A stretch of DNA of 64,000 bases from Planctomycetales bacterium 10988 (GCA_009664345.1 CP043547.1:5174709-5238708), one strand, 5' to 3'. Shown: positions 1-11,300, counted from the stretch's first letter. Notes: a model not told the origin generated them from the letters alone. Program-made: numbers and translations.

Positions 1-1183
1 AACGCGGTCGTTGGGAGTTGTCGCTAAGTATCCCCTCGACCCAGTTCAGATGGTGGCCGGTCGACTCCTCAGGGGCGCTCTCCACCTCCACTTCGACGCC
101 GGACTGGTAGAGTTTTGGCAAGGCATCGAAACTGTGCTGCAACACCAGCGTCCCTTCGGTTCCGATCACCACGCTCCCGCTTCGTGGAAGATTTTCGGGG
201 ATGCCTCCGACCGCTTGCAACACGACTTCGGGAAAGCCCTGTTGCCTCCCGTCGTACCAGAAAAAGTCGAAGTCTCCGTCCGTAAGATCATTCCCCTTCA
301 TCCGGTAGTGGACCTTGGAATTGAGGGGCCAGCTATTCCGGTCTTCATAAGGAGCGGCTCCGTGAGAGGTGATCTCCAGTGCCACCGGCTGATCGAGGCC
401 CATGAACCAAGGATGGTAAATGTGGCATCCCATGTCGCCAAGTGTTCCCGTTCCGTAGTCCAGACGCTTCCGCCACTGCGAAGGATGATAGTCGCCTTTC
501 CGGAACTTCGCCGCGGGACGAACCCCGCACCAAGCATCCCAGTCGAGACTTTCCGGGGGAGCAACGAGTTTGCCATGGAGGGGTTCGTGTTGCCCCCACG
601 ATTTGGGATTGTAGGAATGAACGGATTTCACCTTGCCGACGATTCCTTCCCGAATCCATTTCACCGCGGTGAGGTTCGAAGTCGCGGAGGCGACCTGGTT
701 TCCCATCTGCGTCGCCAGCTTTGGATGCTCCACCGCGAAATCATGAAGTACCCTGCATTCGTGTAGAGTACGGGTGAGCGGCTTTTCTAGGTAGGTATGT
801 TTCCCGAGTTGCATCGTGCTCATGGCAATCGGAGCGTGCATGTGATCGGGGGTCGCGACGATGGCTGCGTCAAAATTGTTCTCTTCCTTGTCGAGAAGCT
901 GGCGCCAGTCCTGGAAGATCTTCGCGTCGGGGTGATGTTCCTTCACGTGGTTCGTACGGCTCAGGTCGACATCCGCCACGGCGACCAATTTGGCATTGGG
1001 AACCTGCTTGGTCATTTCCTGAATGTTCTTCCACGCTCTTCCGTTCGCTCCAAAACAGACAAAGCGAATGTGATCGGACGGGTTGCCAGCGTTGGCGGTG
1101 GACTTCCATCCCAGCCATGGGGCCGCGAAGGAGGAAGCAACGGCGGTTTTTACAAAGTTTCGGCGTGAGGTGTTTTGGTTCAT
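1..1183 (-). CDS. Gfo/Idh/MocA family oxidoreductase, Tat-exported (3' end outside window)
   Basis: Read on the minus strand, an open frame runs from ATG at 1183 to the window edge, about 394 codons without a stop; the C-terminus is missing. The N-terminus has a twin-arginine signal (S-R-R-N-F-V-K, residues 6-12) followed by a hydrophobic, Ala-rich stretch, so the protein is probably exported folded with its cofactor. A Rossmann-type region follows (residues about 35-130), with an ATPDHMHAP segment and the family EKP motif (Y-L-E-K-P, around residue 133) whose Lys is the usual catalytic residue. Members oxidise or epimerise sugars and polyols with NAD(P); planctomycetes carry many secreted versions. 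It is divergent from the FAD oxidoreductase across about 400 nt. The substrate cannot be told from sequence. Family call is firm; the specific reaction is unknown. Confidence 0.93.
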   Translation of the reverse strand, partial: MNQNTSRRNFVKTAVASSFAAPWLGWKSTANAGNPSDHIRFVCFGANGRAWKNIQEMTKQVPNAKLVAVADVDLSRTNHVKEHHPDAKIFQDWRQLLDKEENNFDAAIVATPDHMHAPIAMSTMQLGKHTYLEKPLTRTLHECRVLHDFAVEHPKLATQMGNQVASATSNLTAVKWIREGIVGKVKSVHSYNPKSWGQHEPLHGKLVAPPESLDWDAWCGVRPAAKFRKGDYHPSQWRKRLDYGTGTLGDMGCHIYHPWFMGLDQPVALEITSHGAAPYEDRNSWPLNSKVHYRMKGNDLTDGDFDFFWYDGRQQGFPEVVLQAVGGIPENLPRSGSVVIGTEGTLVLQHSFDALPKLYQSGVEVEVESAPEESTGHHLNWVEGILSDNSQRPR

Positions 1184-1590
1184 GGGAGCTTTGTTCCAGT
1201 GAGGGATTCTCAACAGCCGACAAGTCTCAAGTTTACTGCAGTTGGTAGCATCGGCACGAATGAGAGAGGGTGCGAAGTCCAAAATGTACTCCAGCAGTTG
1301 ACAACATGCAATCAATTTTCTGCACCAGAAAGCCGACCGAGCAGATTCTTCGAAGGTGCAAGCGAACCCTTCCCGACTCGTACTCCATGCGAACACGGAT
1401 GAATGCCGCGATGCCAGAAGGCACCAAATCAGCACCACCGCTTTACAACGAAAAAAGTGGAAGCTAATCTAGGCCACGCGTTTGCCTTTTTATCTGTTTG
1501 TGACCCGAACCGGCTTTTACGCCAACATGGACGCCGCAGAATTTTGAATACGAGGTTCCCCCGATGTTAACTCTGACCAGGTTTCCCTCA
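1184..1590. other. Divergent intergenic region, no gene seen
   Basis: About 400 nt lie between the divergent starts of the Gfo/Idh/MocA gene and the FAD oxidoreductase gene. Short open frames here have no recognisable product and no convincing ribosome binding site. The region should hold both promoters, but I could not pick out a clear -35/-10 pair or an operator. Confidence 0.5.
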
Positions 1591-3438
1591 ATGAAAATAA
1601 CATTCCTCCTCCCCGTCTTTCTGGTTGTTCTGTTTGGGCTCAAGCCGATTGCCGCCAGTGAGAATGCTATGGGTTCCCCAGAGGTTCTCATCTACGGCGC
1701 GACGCCCTCGGGGATTGCCGCAGCGTTGGCGGCTGCGGAAGGCGACCGGGACGTGCTGCTGATCGAACCGACCGCGCGGATCGGTGGGATGATGACGCAT
1801 GGGTTGTCGCACTCGGACTTTCACAGCTTCGAGGCCCTCAGCGGTCCGTTTCTCACCTTCAGCCAGCGGGTGTTGCAGCATTACCGGGATCGCTACGGCG
1901 AGGATTCGGAACAGGTTCGCGATTCGTGGCGAGGCACTCACGGGGAGCCTTCGGTCAACCTCATGATTTTTGAAAAGATGCTCTCGGAAAAACCGAACAT
2001 CAAGGTGTTAACAGAGCATCGCCTGATCGGCGTCACCAGGGAGAAGCACGCCATCACCGCTGCGAGTTTTTCCCTTCCCGACAAAACTACGATCACCATC
2101 AAGGCTCGACTGTTCATCGACGCAAGTTACGAGGGCGACCTGCTGGCGGCGGCTGGTGTTCCCTATCGTGTTGGTCGGGAAGCCAAGTCGGAGTATGGCG
2201 AATCGCTCGCCCCAGAAACTGCGGATGACGAAGTACAGGGCTACAACTTCCGCCTCTGCATGACACAGGACCCGAAGAATCGCGTTCCGGTTCCCGTGCC
2301 GGAGAACTACAACCGCGAGGACTACGCGGCCCTGGTCCCGTTGGTCGAAGCGGACAACTTCCGTGCTGCGTTTGGATACCCAGGGTCCCCGTTCGTCCTC
2401 AAGGCCCACCTTCCGATTCTGCCGAATGGCAAACACGACATCAACGACGTGTCAAAAGGGCTCGTACGGCTTTCGCTGCCGGGCCACAATCGTGATTATC
2501 CCGATGGCGACCTCGCGACCCGCCGCCGCATCGAGCAGGAACATCTCGACTGGCAGTTTGGGCTGATACATTTTGTCCAGACCGATCCCTCGCTGCCGGA
2601 AGACTTCCGCAAGGAGGCAGCCACCTGGGGGCTTTGCCGCAATGAATTCGCCGATACCGATCACATTCCGCCGCAGATTTATGTGCGGGAAGCCCGCCGT
2701 ATGGTGGGTCTGCGTGTCTACACCGAGGCCGACACGGAGAACGCGCCGAACGATACCCGTGCGCGTTTGCACCGCGACTCCATTGCTGTCGGCGATTACA
2801 GCCACAATTGCCACGGCACCGGCCATGAGGGACCCATGATCGGCGGCAAACACACCGGCGAGTTTTATAAGAAAGCCGCGCCTTACCAGATTCCCTATGG
2901 GGTCATCGTTCCGAAGAAAACCCGGAATCTGCTCGCACCGGTCGCCTGCAGCGCGAGCCACGTCGGGTTTTGTGCTCTCCGCCTGGAACCGATCTGGATG
3001 TCTCTGGGAGGAGCTGCCGGATATGCCGCCGACCTCGCTCTTGAGACCGACGTCCCTGTCCAGCAGGTCGAGGTCGATGCGTTACAGAAACGGATCTGGT
3101 CTGACGGTGGCGCGATAATCCATGTCAGCGATGTGACGCCCGGCCATCCTGACTTCACCGCCCTGCAATGGTGGGGCAGTCTCGGAGGCCTGCACGGTTT
3201 GGACCCGGACCCTGAGCGACCAGGAAAACGCGGCAAACATCTCGTCAGTCAGTACTACGAAGCATTCCCCGGACATGAAGCCGCGCTCGACGAGCCGCTG
3301 GACGAAGCAGTCGCCGAGAACTGGTCCCGTTTGTTTCAAAAACTCGGATTGCCTGACCAGCACCTTCCCTTGCCGGACGGCGGTATCACACGCGGTGACT
3401 GGATTCGCGCCGCCTATGCTGAGTGGGAAAAGCAGTGA
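1591..3438 (+). CDS. Exported FAD-dependent oxidoreductase (FAD_oxidored family)
   Basis: A 615-residue protein if translation begins at the ATG at 1591, which puts a classical signal peptide (MKITFLLPVFLVVLFG) at the N-terminus; the frame also allows ATG 1564, adding nine residues before it. After the signal comes a dinucleotide-binding turn (GATPSGIAAALAAAE) and an acidic residue ending strand 2 (LLIEP), then R-I-G-G-M. Near the C-terminus is the conserved RLEPIWMSLGGAAGYAA segment that closes the FAD site in this family. Planctomycetes often pair such secreted flavoenzymes with sugar or polyol catabolism; the substrate is unknown. It converges on the DUF6807 gene, leaving 112 nt between stop codons. 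The family is clear from motifs; its role here is inferred from neighbours. Confidence 0.88.
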   Translation: MKITFLLPVFLVVLFGLKPIAASENAMGSPEVLIYGATPSGIAAALAAAEGDRDVLLIEPTARIGGMMTHGLSHSDFHSFEALSGPFLTFSQRVLQHYRDRYGEDSEQVRDSWRGTHGEPSVNLMIFEKMLSEKPNIKVLTEHRLIGVTREKHAITAASFSLPDKTTITIKARLFIDASYEGDLLAAAGVPYRVGREAKSEYGESLAPETADDEVQGYNFRLCMTQDPKNRVPVPVPENYNREDYAALVPLVEADNFRAAFGYPGSPFVLKAHLPILPNGKHDINDVSKGLVRLSLPGHNRDYPDGDLATRRRIEQEHLDWQFGLIHFVQTDPSLPEDFRKEAATWGLCRNEFADTDHIPPQIYVREARRMVGLRVYTEADTENAPNDTRARLHRDSIAVGDYSHNCHGTGHEGPMIGGKHTGEFYKKAAPYQIPYGVIVPKKTRNLLAPVACSASHVGFCALRLEPIWMSLGGAAGYAADLALETDVPVQQVEVDALQKRIWSDGGAIIHVSDVTPGHPDFTALQWWGSLGGLHGLDPDPERPGKRGKHLVSQYYEAFPGHEAALDEPLDEAVAENWSRLFQKLGLPDQHLPLPDGGITRGDWIRAAYAEWEKQ

Positions 3439-3558
3439 TTGCAGCACTTGGATAAGCTCCCCCTGGCCAGGTAGATCAAGCGTGGAGTCAACCATCACCT
3501 TTCCATTCAGGATGATTCGGTCGACCTCACTCACCCGGCGTCCTGCTTGATCAGTCAT
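3439..3558 (-). other. Possible 5' remnant of a lost gene downstream of the DUF6807 gene
   Basis: On the minus strand an ATG at 3558 overlaps the stop of the DUF6807 gene (ATGA arrangement) and opens 40 codons, beginning MTDQAGRRVSEVDRIILNGK, before the frame runs antisense into the 3' end of the FAD oxidoreductase. The R-I-I-L-N-G-K-V segment resembles the first strand of amidohydrolase-type proteins. This may be the truncated start of a once co-transcribed gene, or a chance open frame; 40 codons is too short to decide. Confidence 0.2.
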
Positions 3559-4546
3559 GTTCCTTTCCGTTAACCGTGGGCTTTGCGTATTCTTTCCAGT
3601 GTTGCTGAATGCTGTCCACCTCAGGAGCTTTCGAGGTTACCAAGTAACGATAGCGTGAAACGAATTTCTTACCTGGCTCAATCTTGAATGCGGCATCCAC
3701 CATGGGGGCGAAGCAGAAATAGGGTTTGTTGGGGTGGATACGTACATGCTGTGGTGCACGAAAGTTTTTCGGACTGCAGAAGACCGCTGCCGACACGTCC
3801 TGACCATCGATCTCGCCGGAGAAGGCGACCCAGTTGGGCCGGGTATGATTGCCTTCCCAACGGTCTTTGCCTTCACTGGTCAGATACTGCACGTCTCCCG
3901 GGTTGATGTTGTGATCTTCATTTTCCTTCAACCACTGGTAGTTGCCGCGGATCGCCATGCCGCCATAGTGATACTTGGCCAGATGCAACGGCTTGTCGGA
4001 GACGCATTGTTGAACGCTGACAACATCGAACAGAAAGTGATCTTCCGGGGTTTGATGGACGGTGACCGTCCAGACCTCGTGGAGCACATCGCCCCACCTC
4101 TCACCATCCTTCACCATGAACGCGTGTTTGACGCTGAAGGCGACCTTTTGCTCCTTCCTGCTCAGATTCATTACCTCGCGAAATTCGATTCTGCCAACAT
4201 CTTTCGCTTGGTTCCAGAAGTCCACGTTTTGTCCATCGTAGCTGCATTTCGTCCAGGCAAAGAACAACGCGTGTTGATGGGCATGATCTGCGGGAAAATC
4301 GCCTGTGAGTTCCTGCCCGGTCGGAGTATAGACCGGATGAATATAGCCGCTGCGACTGAAGTGCTCTCCCACTCCTTCGGGAACAGGTCTCGCGGTTTTG
4401 ATGTATTCGAGAACCGATTTGCCCCGCTGGGTGATGCGTATTGTGTCATCTGTCTCGGTCAGGATGAGATCACCTCCGGTCACGGGCAGAGGAGCAAAGC
4501 TGAACGAGCAGGCCAGCAGGACTATCAATCGTGCGAATTGTCTCAT
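3551..4546 (-). CDS. Exported DUF6807 (PmoA-like) family protein
   Basis: A 331-residue protein starting with a signal peptide (MRQFARLIVLLACSFSFAP). The body contains the His-rich segment D-H-A-H-Q-H-A-L-F-F-A-W (about residues 87-98), then a beta-rich region and a C-terminal tract (ENDH..INPGDVQYLTSEGKDRWEGNHTRPNW and later PYFCFAPMVDAAFKIEPG, quoted here only in part). This pattern matches proteins often labelled 'methane oxygenase PmoA' in planctomycetes, now DUF6807. The label is historic: there is no similarity to particulate methane monooxygenase that I can see. Function is unknown; the genes sit with Gfo/Idh/MocA and FAD oxidoreductases, which suggests a role in breakdown of sugars or polyols outside the cytoplasm. 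It is convergent with the FAD gene and follows the 87-aa frame by 21 nt. Confidence 0.85.
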   Translation of the reverse strand: MRQFARLIVLLACSFSFAPLPVTGGDLILTETDDTIRITQRGKSVLEYIKTARPVPEGVGEHFSRSGYIHPVYTPTGQELTGDFPADHAHQHALFFAWTKCSYDGQNVDFWNQAKDVGRIEFREVMNLSRKEQKVAFSVKHAFMVKDGERWGDVLHEVWTVTVHQTPEDHFLFDVVSVQQCVSDKPLHLAKYHYGGMAIRGNYQWLKENEDHNINPGDVQYLTSEGKDRWEGNHTRPNWVAFSGEIDGQDVSAAVFCSPKNFRAPQHVRIHPNKPYFCFAPMVDAAFKIEPGKKFVSRYRYLVTSKAPEVDSIQQHWKEYAKPTVNGKEHD

Positions 4547-4567
4547 TTATCTGTCTTTCGATTGGTG

Positions 4568-4831
4568 TTAGTACTTCAAAACTTTCCTCTTCGGTGGAAG
4601 TAAGAAGGCGGGGTTGACGAATGGCGTTCGCTCGAACTTGCTCTCTCCTTTCATGCGAGGATAGGGGGTTTCCCGTAGTTCGTTGATTTTGCGCTCTGTG
4701 AATTTCTGCGGCACATCTATGTACTTCGAGTCCTCGTTCCCGTCGAGGAACCGAGGGAGGTTGTTCCTAACGAACGAGACTATCTCATTATCTCTGGGCT
4801 CCTGATACATGAGATCGCGCTTACTCACCAA
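4568..4831 (-). CDS. Unrecognised small protein or C-terminal remnant (87 aa)
   Basis: A minus-strand frame of 87 codons ends 21 nt upstream of the DUF6807 start, so it could be the upstream member of the same transcript. The frame begins at TTG or GTG and is closed upstream by a TAA only a few codons earlier; GGAAAG could serve as ribosome binding site. The sequence is rich in Arg, Lys and Pro and has no signal peptide or membrane segment. The end (N-P-A-F-L-L-P-P-K-R-K-V-L-K-Y) reads like the C-terminus of a longer protein. I do not recognise it. It may be a real small gene or a 3' fragment left by a deletion. Confidence 0.35.
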   Translation of the reverse strand: MVSKRDLMYQEPRDNEIVSFVRNNLPRFLDGNEDSKYIDVPQKFTERKINELRETPYPRMKGESKFERTPFVNPAFLLPPKRKVLKY

Positions 4832-4955
4832 CTTGTTCGTTTTCTTTCCTTAGTGCAAGACACCCTAGCCGTTCTACACCAGCTACTCCAAGAAGCCGGA
4901 AAGTGACATAGATGGATCGAAGGCCTTTCCATATTCGCTGCTAACCGTGTTCCCC

Positions 4956-5050
4956 TGAATCGAGCGAAGACGGTGGTGGGTAACCCTAGGTTTTAGCTCC
5001 TCTTGAATTGAGGGAACCGATGCCCTGCATGAGATCTTCACCCGAGCAGA
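4956..5050 (+). ncRNA. Candidate structured RNA element, copy 1
   Basis: About 95 nt that align with 11606-11700. Shared blocks include GGTGG (4972-4976), the 15-nt identity AACCGATGCCCTGCA (5015-5029) and the tail TTCACC..AGCAGA. Possible pairings: GGTG 4972-4975 with CACC 5039-5042; AACC 4982-4985 with GGTT 4989-4992; CCTC 4999-5002 with GAGG 5010-5013 around a TTGAATT loop; CTGC 5025-5028 with GCAG 5046-5049, which would cross the outer stem as a pseudoknot. The two small hairpins differ from copy 2 by compensatory changes. It lies about 300 nt upstream of the giant surface protein and about 200 nt upstream of that gene's likely promoter, so it may be a separate transcript rather than part of the leader. 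A direct-repeat origin without RNA function is the alternative. Confidence 0.5.
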
Positions 5051-5258
5051 GAATTGCCAAGATTAAGAGCCAGAGGTCAAAACCTATTAGAATCGGGCAA
5101 ACACCTAGAAAAGGCGGCTCCCATTTACTTTTGACCACAAACTCTAATGCCTCTAAGACTCGTTAAGCAAAAGATTTTTGGCTCAGAGAAAGAACGTGAT
5201 GCGTTTGTCTCTTGGAAAAACAAGTTTATAAAACATTTCCTATAAATAATCTTTACGA
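5051..5258. other. AT-rich intergenic DNA
   Basis: The 200 nt between the structured element and the likely promoter of the giant surface protein become strongly AT-rich toward 5220. I see no open frame with a plausible product and no clear terminator. Confidence 0.4.
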
Positions 5259-5288
5259 TTGCCTAATTTGAGTCATTTCTGGTATACT
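5259..5288 (+). promoter_or_regulatory. Likely sigma-70 type promoter of the giant surface protein
   Basis: TTGCCT (5259-5264) and TATACT (5283-5288) are separated by 18 nt, in AT-rich DNA, with a predicted start about 60 nt before the ATG at 5354. Seen by eye only. Confidence 0.4.
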
Positions 5289-5353
5289 TAAGTAGTCCTT
5301 TTAGCGTCTACCTCCTCCCGATCCCCCGAATCTCAGCAACCCCTTAGGCGATT

Positions 5354-8300
5354 ATGACTTGGCACCACTTCCTCTCCCGGCAATCTCAATCGAACTCTTC
5401 CTCCCTACGAGAAACCCGCCTGCAACTTGAGCAACTCGAAACCCGTCATTTGCTCTCAGCGGAACCGTTTCTCATCGATATTGACCTCGGCGGAAATTCC
5501 TCTCCTCGACAAATGACAGAGGTAAATGGTACTGTCTTTTATTCGGCGGTAGATATTGAACATGGCCGAGAACTTTGGATGACTGATGGCACATCTGAGG
5601 GTACTCAGTTCGTAAAAGATATTCACCCTGGCACCGAAGACTCTACACCTATCGATCTGATCAATGCCAATGGGATTCTTTACTTCATTGCCAACGATGG
5701 AGTGCATGGGGCTGAGCTCTGGATTACCGATGGAACGGCTGAGGGAACGCGACTCGTCAAAGATTTGAAAACAGGTTCGAATAGTTCGAGTCCTAGTACG
5801 CTTGTGAGTATGGGCGATAATCAGGCGTTTTTTGCTAACGCTGATTCCATCGGGGCAAGTTTATGGCTTACAGATGGGACCGAGGAAGGGACAATTCTCA
5901 TCCAGGCCCTGAATGAACAGTCAAATGATTCCTTTACCCAGAGTTACAGACTCGCCAACTTAAATGGGACTTTGTTTTTTTTCAGCGAATACTGCTTCTT
6001 ACGGCAGAGAGTTATGGAAGAGTGATGGAACCTCAGCGGGCACAATGCTTGTCAAGGATATCCGTGCAGGGGCAATTGGCTCTACCTTGACTAATTTTAC
6101 AGCGATCAATGAAGAGTTGTTTTTTTCTGTCAATCACCCATCGTATGGAACGGAGCTCTGGAAAACAGATGGAACGAGTGCTGGCACAACCCTGGTGAAA
6201 GATATCATTCCTGGTTCTACAAGCTCAGATCCTCTAAGTTTTATTACTCTCGATGAAACCCTTTATTTTATAGCTTTTTCTAGCGATCTAGGCCGTGAAC
6301 TTTGGAAATCAGACGGGACCAGCGGAGGGACAACCTTAGTCAAAGATTTTGCTGTATCAGGCAGCGGTTCCATCGAAACACTTCGCAACTTGAATGGTAC
6401 AATCTACTTTGCCGCAAACAACGGCCTCTCTGGGAATGAATTATGGATCAGTGATGGAACAGAGCAAGGAACTCAGATGGTCAAAGACCAATTTCCTGAA
6501 CCGGGCGATGGTATTTCCTCTCCCAGTCAATTCATTGATGTGAATGGGACACTTTTTTTCACCGCGAATCATTTTCAGGGATTAGAACTTTGGACCTCTG
6601 ACGGAACTCCAGAAGGAACTAATATCGTTAAAGACCTTTTCCCAGGGTCCAAAGGTTCCAGCCCCTCAAACCTAGAAAATGTGAATGGAACCCTGTTTTT
6701 CTCAGCGAACCATCCAGACTACGGGATTGAAATCTGGATGACAGATGGGACTGAGGAAGGGACAGTTCTCTTGAAAGACCTAGACCCGGATAGAGATCGT
6801 CGGGAGTCTCTCACAAACGTAAACGGTACTCTTTATTTTGTTGCGGATGTTGCTGGCTATGGAACGGAACTTTGGAAAAGTGATGGAACAGCCGCCGGAA
6901 CAAGTCTCGTTAAAGATATCACTCCTGGTTTTTATACTACCAGGATCACTTACCTACGGTCAGTGGGCGAATTACTCTTCTTTCTCACAGGATATAGCTT
7001 CGAAACACAAAGACTCTGGGTGACTGATGGAACTTCCGAAGGGACTCGTCAAGTGATGACAGTCAGACCCTATGATGACTATTCCTCTAGTCATTCGTTT
7101 GTAAATATGAATGGAACACTCTACTTTAACACAAATGATGGGGCACACGGCTATGAACTCTGGATGAGTGACGGAACCTCAGCAGGTACAGAAATAGTTA
7201 CAGATATTTTACCTGGCATTAGCTCAGGTCTTAATGACGATACAGAATTGATTGTTGCTCAAGACCAACTTTTTTTCAGTGCAAATAATGGTCAAGAACT
7301 TTGGGTGACTGATGGAACTTCCGAAGGGACTCAGTTTGTAAAAAGCTTCCCCACAAGTAGCTTCATCCCTTTCTTTGGTTATGGCACTGTTTATCAAGCC
7401 GTCGGAGACAAGCTCTTTTTCGGCGATTACTTAAGCCTCTATAGCACACAAATCTGGCAGAGTGACGGAACACCTGAAGGAACTGTTGTAGTTACGGACT
7501 TTGATGGAACATATGACTTTGAAGAACTAACGAATGGGAGTGGAAGATTATTTTTCATGAGAGAAAGATATAATACAGACATCTTCTCTCTTTACATGAC
7601 GGATGGCACTCTCCAAGGAACTCATTTAATTCATCAAAACGCTACAATAGACGACGAAGTAGCGTTTGCCAATCCGATCGAGGTTGGCGGAAAGCTATAC
7701 TATTCTGTTTGGGGAAATAATGAAGACAGAGAGTTATGGGTTTATGACATTCCACCTTATGTAACCATAACTCCAGACCAAAATTCCATATCCTCAGGAT
7801 CCTTTCTTTTTACTTTTGAATTTAACGAAGATGTGTCAGATTTTGACATTGAAGATATCATTATTACCAATGGTATAGCAGGTTCATTCCAAATTATAGA
7901 TGATAAGACTTTTACACTTGTCGTGACGCCGATTAAGGATGGAGATGTTCTTGTTACGGTTCCTGATGATGCTGCGTTTGATTCTGTAGGAGGTGGAAAT
8001 TTTGAGGCTAGCGGAAAAGCTAATTTCGATACAATACCTCCAACGCTAGAGATCACACCTTCAGCTGTGGCTTCGCGTTATCGTTCAATGACTTTTACCT
8101 TTGAATTTAGTGAGGCTGTAACAGGTTTTACTGCCGATGATATCGTTCTTACCAATGCAGTCACTCTAGAATTTATGCAAGTTACTCCTTCGACTTATAC
8201 ACTTCGAGTGAATGCACAGCAGGAAGGAGAAGTGACTGCGACTGTAGCCGATGGTGCGGCTCAAGATAAAGTTGGATTTAACAGTTCGAGTGCTACGGGG

Positions 8301-11300
8301 ACGGCACAATACGACCTTACCCCTCCAACATTAATTCCTTCCCCTGAGATTATCTATACCAATGCGAACCCCTATGTTTTTACCCTTGAATTTTCTGAAG
8401 CGATCACTCGGTTTACTGAAGAAGATTTATACGTTTCTTTTGGTGCAGAAATTATCTCCTTTGGGCAAATCGACGAAGATACTTACAGTGTGGAATTTGG
8501 ATTTGATGCCTATAATATAATAACAAGAAAAATTGATATTTGGATTTTTTCCTGGGATATTTCGGATTTAGCCGGGAATGTAAATACTGAGACTTTGCAG
8601 ACCTATTTCTATTTTGACAATCGTCGACCTAGTCTCGATATAACACCAACTGACACTGTAACCAACAGCTCTGATCCTATCCAGTTTACATTTCAATTTA
8701 GTGAGGATGTCACTGGATTTGATTTAGAAGATATTGAAGTTATCTATGGAGCGCCTGGAGGACTGATTTCTGTAGATGAAAATACTTATACCTTAGAGGT
8801 GACGCCGACAAGCGATGGTATGATAGAGGTGATTGTTGAAGAAGAAACTGCAGAAGACTTTGCGGGAAATGTTAGCCGTGGTGCGATAGCTACCGTATTG
8901 GTCGATACGATTTCTCCTACTCTGTTTATTAATCCACCTGCGATTCAGACAAATTCGAGTCCAATTCTATTTACTTTCGACTTCACCGAAGATGTCACTG
9001 GTTTTGCTGTTGAAGATATTCAAGTAAATGGTGGGGTTGCGAGTCAGTTTACTGTTATTGATTTCAATACTTACACGCTTGAAGTGATTCCGAACTCCGA
9101 TGGTGAATTAACGGTGAGTGTTGATGCCGGGGTAGCCTTCGATGGGGCATACAATGATAATCTCGCTTCTAGTGCCACGGTTACTTTTGACGGGACTGAT
9201 CCAACGCTTGTCATTACTCCTGACAGTTTATTTACAAATGAGTCGATGGTTCTCTTTACTTTTTCATTTTCTGAAGAAGTGTCAGATTTCGGCATCAATG
9301 ATATTAATCTGATAAATGCAACGGCTGGCAGTCTTCAGACGATTAATGGAAGCACTTTTCGGCTAGAGGTTTCACCTGAATCAGATGGCGAAGTTATGGT
9401 GTCCGTAGCTGCAGCGGCTGCTCACGATGAGGCTGGGAATGGAAATGATAGTAGCACGGCCACCATTCAATTCGATGCCACGGCTCCTACGTTGTTCATC
9501 TCTTCTCCAAACGCCATCACGAATAGCAATCCGATTCACTTTACCTTCGAGTTCTCCGAAGCCATTCATAACTTTACCTCGAACGATATCGTTTTGGCTG
9601 GCGGTAGTGTAGATGAATTTTCTGTTATTGATGACAAAACTTTCGCAATCGAGGTAATACCCGATGGCGATGGGGATATCACCGCGACCGTTGCAAGTGG
9701 GGCCGCACAGGATGCCGCTACCAATGACAGCACGGGGGATATGGCGACGGTCACCTACGACGGCACCCCCCCGACGGTCGCGGTCACGCCGGATAATCTG
9801 TTGACCAACATGGCTTTCATCGTCTTTACGTTCCACTTCTCCGAAGAGGTTTTCGACTTCACTGTCGAGGACGTGAGTGTGACCAATGGTACAAAGGGAA
9901 CCTTCACAGCCGTCGATGGCGATACCTATTCTCTTGAAGTCACTGCCGTTGCCGATGGCGATGTGATTGTCACGGCTGAAGCTGGCGGAGCCACGGACGC
10001 CGCCAGCAATGGCAATCAGATTGGGAGTGCTACGGTCACGCATGACGGCACCGCTCCGACCTTGGAAATCACGCCTGATAGTGGGGAAAGTAATGATAGC
10101 CCGATCCTTTTTACGTTCCTCTTTTCTGAAGAGGTAATCGGCTTTGATGCCAGCGATATTATGGTGACAGGCGGAGCGAAGGGTACCTTTACAACGGTCG
10201 ATGGTGACTCTTACACTCTCGAAATCACGCCGGATGAAGAAGATGGCGATGTCACCGTGACAGTGGCGGATGGCGTTGCTCAAGATGGGGCCATGAATGA
10301 TAACGTCGGCGATTCCGCGACGGTTACTTACAATGCTACTGAACCTACACCGCTGATCGTCACTGGAACCGATGCCGGGGGCCCTGCGACGGTGCGGGTT
10401 TTTGATCCTTCCGGCAATGAACTTTTGAGCTTCATGCCGTATGGTGCCTTTACTGGCGGGGTTCGCGTGGCGACCGGGGATGTCAACGGCGATGGAATTC
10501 TCGATATCATTACGGCAGCCGGACCGGGCGGAGGCCCGCATGTGCAAGTCTTCGATAGCCGGACCGGACAACTAATCACGGGCGGGCTCAATAACTTTTA
10601 TGCCTATGCTCCGAATGTAACAACGGGTGTTTTCGTGGCGGTGGGCGATGTGAACGACGATGGGTACGACGATATCATCACGGCTCCCGATGCCGGTGGG
10701 GGTCCGCACCTCAAGGTTTATAACGGACTGACTGGCGAGGTGATTACCGAGTTTTATGCTTATGCCCCGAATGTCACCGTCGGCGTTCGCATTGCCACCG
10801 GCGATATTAACGGCGATGGCCTCGCCGAAATCATCACCACTCCTGGACCCGGTGGAGGTCCCCATGTCCGCGTGATTAACGGTATGACCGGCGAGCAAAT
10901 GCCCGGCCCAGTGACCAACTTTTATGCTTATGCCCCGAATGTCTTTACCAGACTTTATGTCGCTTCGGGCGACGTAAATGGCGATGGCTTCGACGACATC
11001 ATCACTTCGCCCGGTGCCGGTGGCGGTCCTCATGTGCAAGCCTTTAGCTCCGCTGATGGTTCGACACTCCAGAACTTTTACGCCTATCACCCCAACTTCC
11101 TCGGCGGCGTTCGAGTGGGAAGTGCCGACCTCAACCAAGATGGCTTCACCGACATCCTCACCGTTCCCGGCACGACCGGCGGTCCTCACACGCGGGCCTT
11201 CAGTGGAACCGATCTTTCAGACATTGCCAACTTCTACTCAGGCCCTTCGGACATCCTCGACGGACTCTTCATCGCAGGAGGCATCAGTTACATCCCGATC

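Noticed and set aside
3551-4546. Naming the DUF6807 protein as methane monooxygenase PmoA
   Set aside because: A historic label; no membrane topology or copper-ligand pattern of particulate methane monooxygenase.
3734-4603. 289-codon plus-strand open frame
   Set aside because: Antisense to the DUF6807 gene, whose reading has a signal peptide and family motifs.
5450-7750. Regular DNA repetition resembling a repeat array
   Set aside because: Repeats code for ELWxxDGT protein motifs about 145 nt apart with variable sequence; no CRISPR-type spacer pattern.
9381-10571. 396-codon minus-strand open frame
   Set aside because: Antisense to the repeated Ig-like and FG-GAP coding sequence; its Arg/Gly/Asp-rich pattern follows from those repeats.
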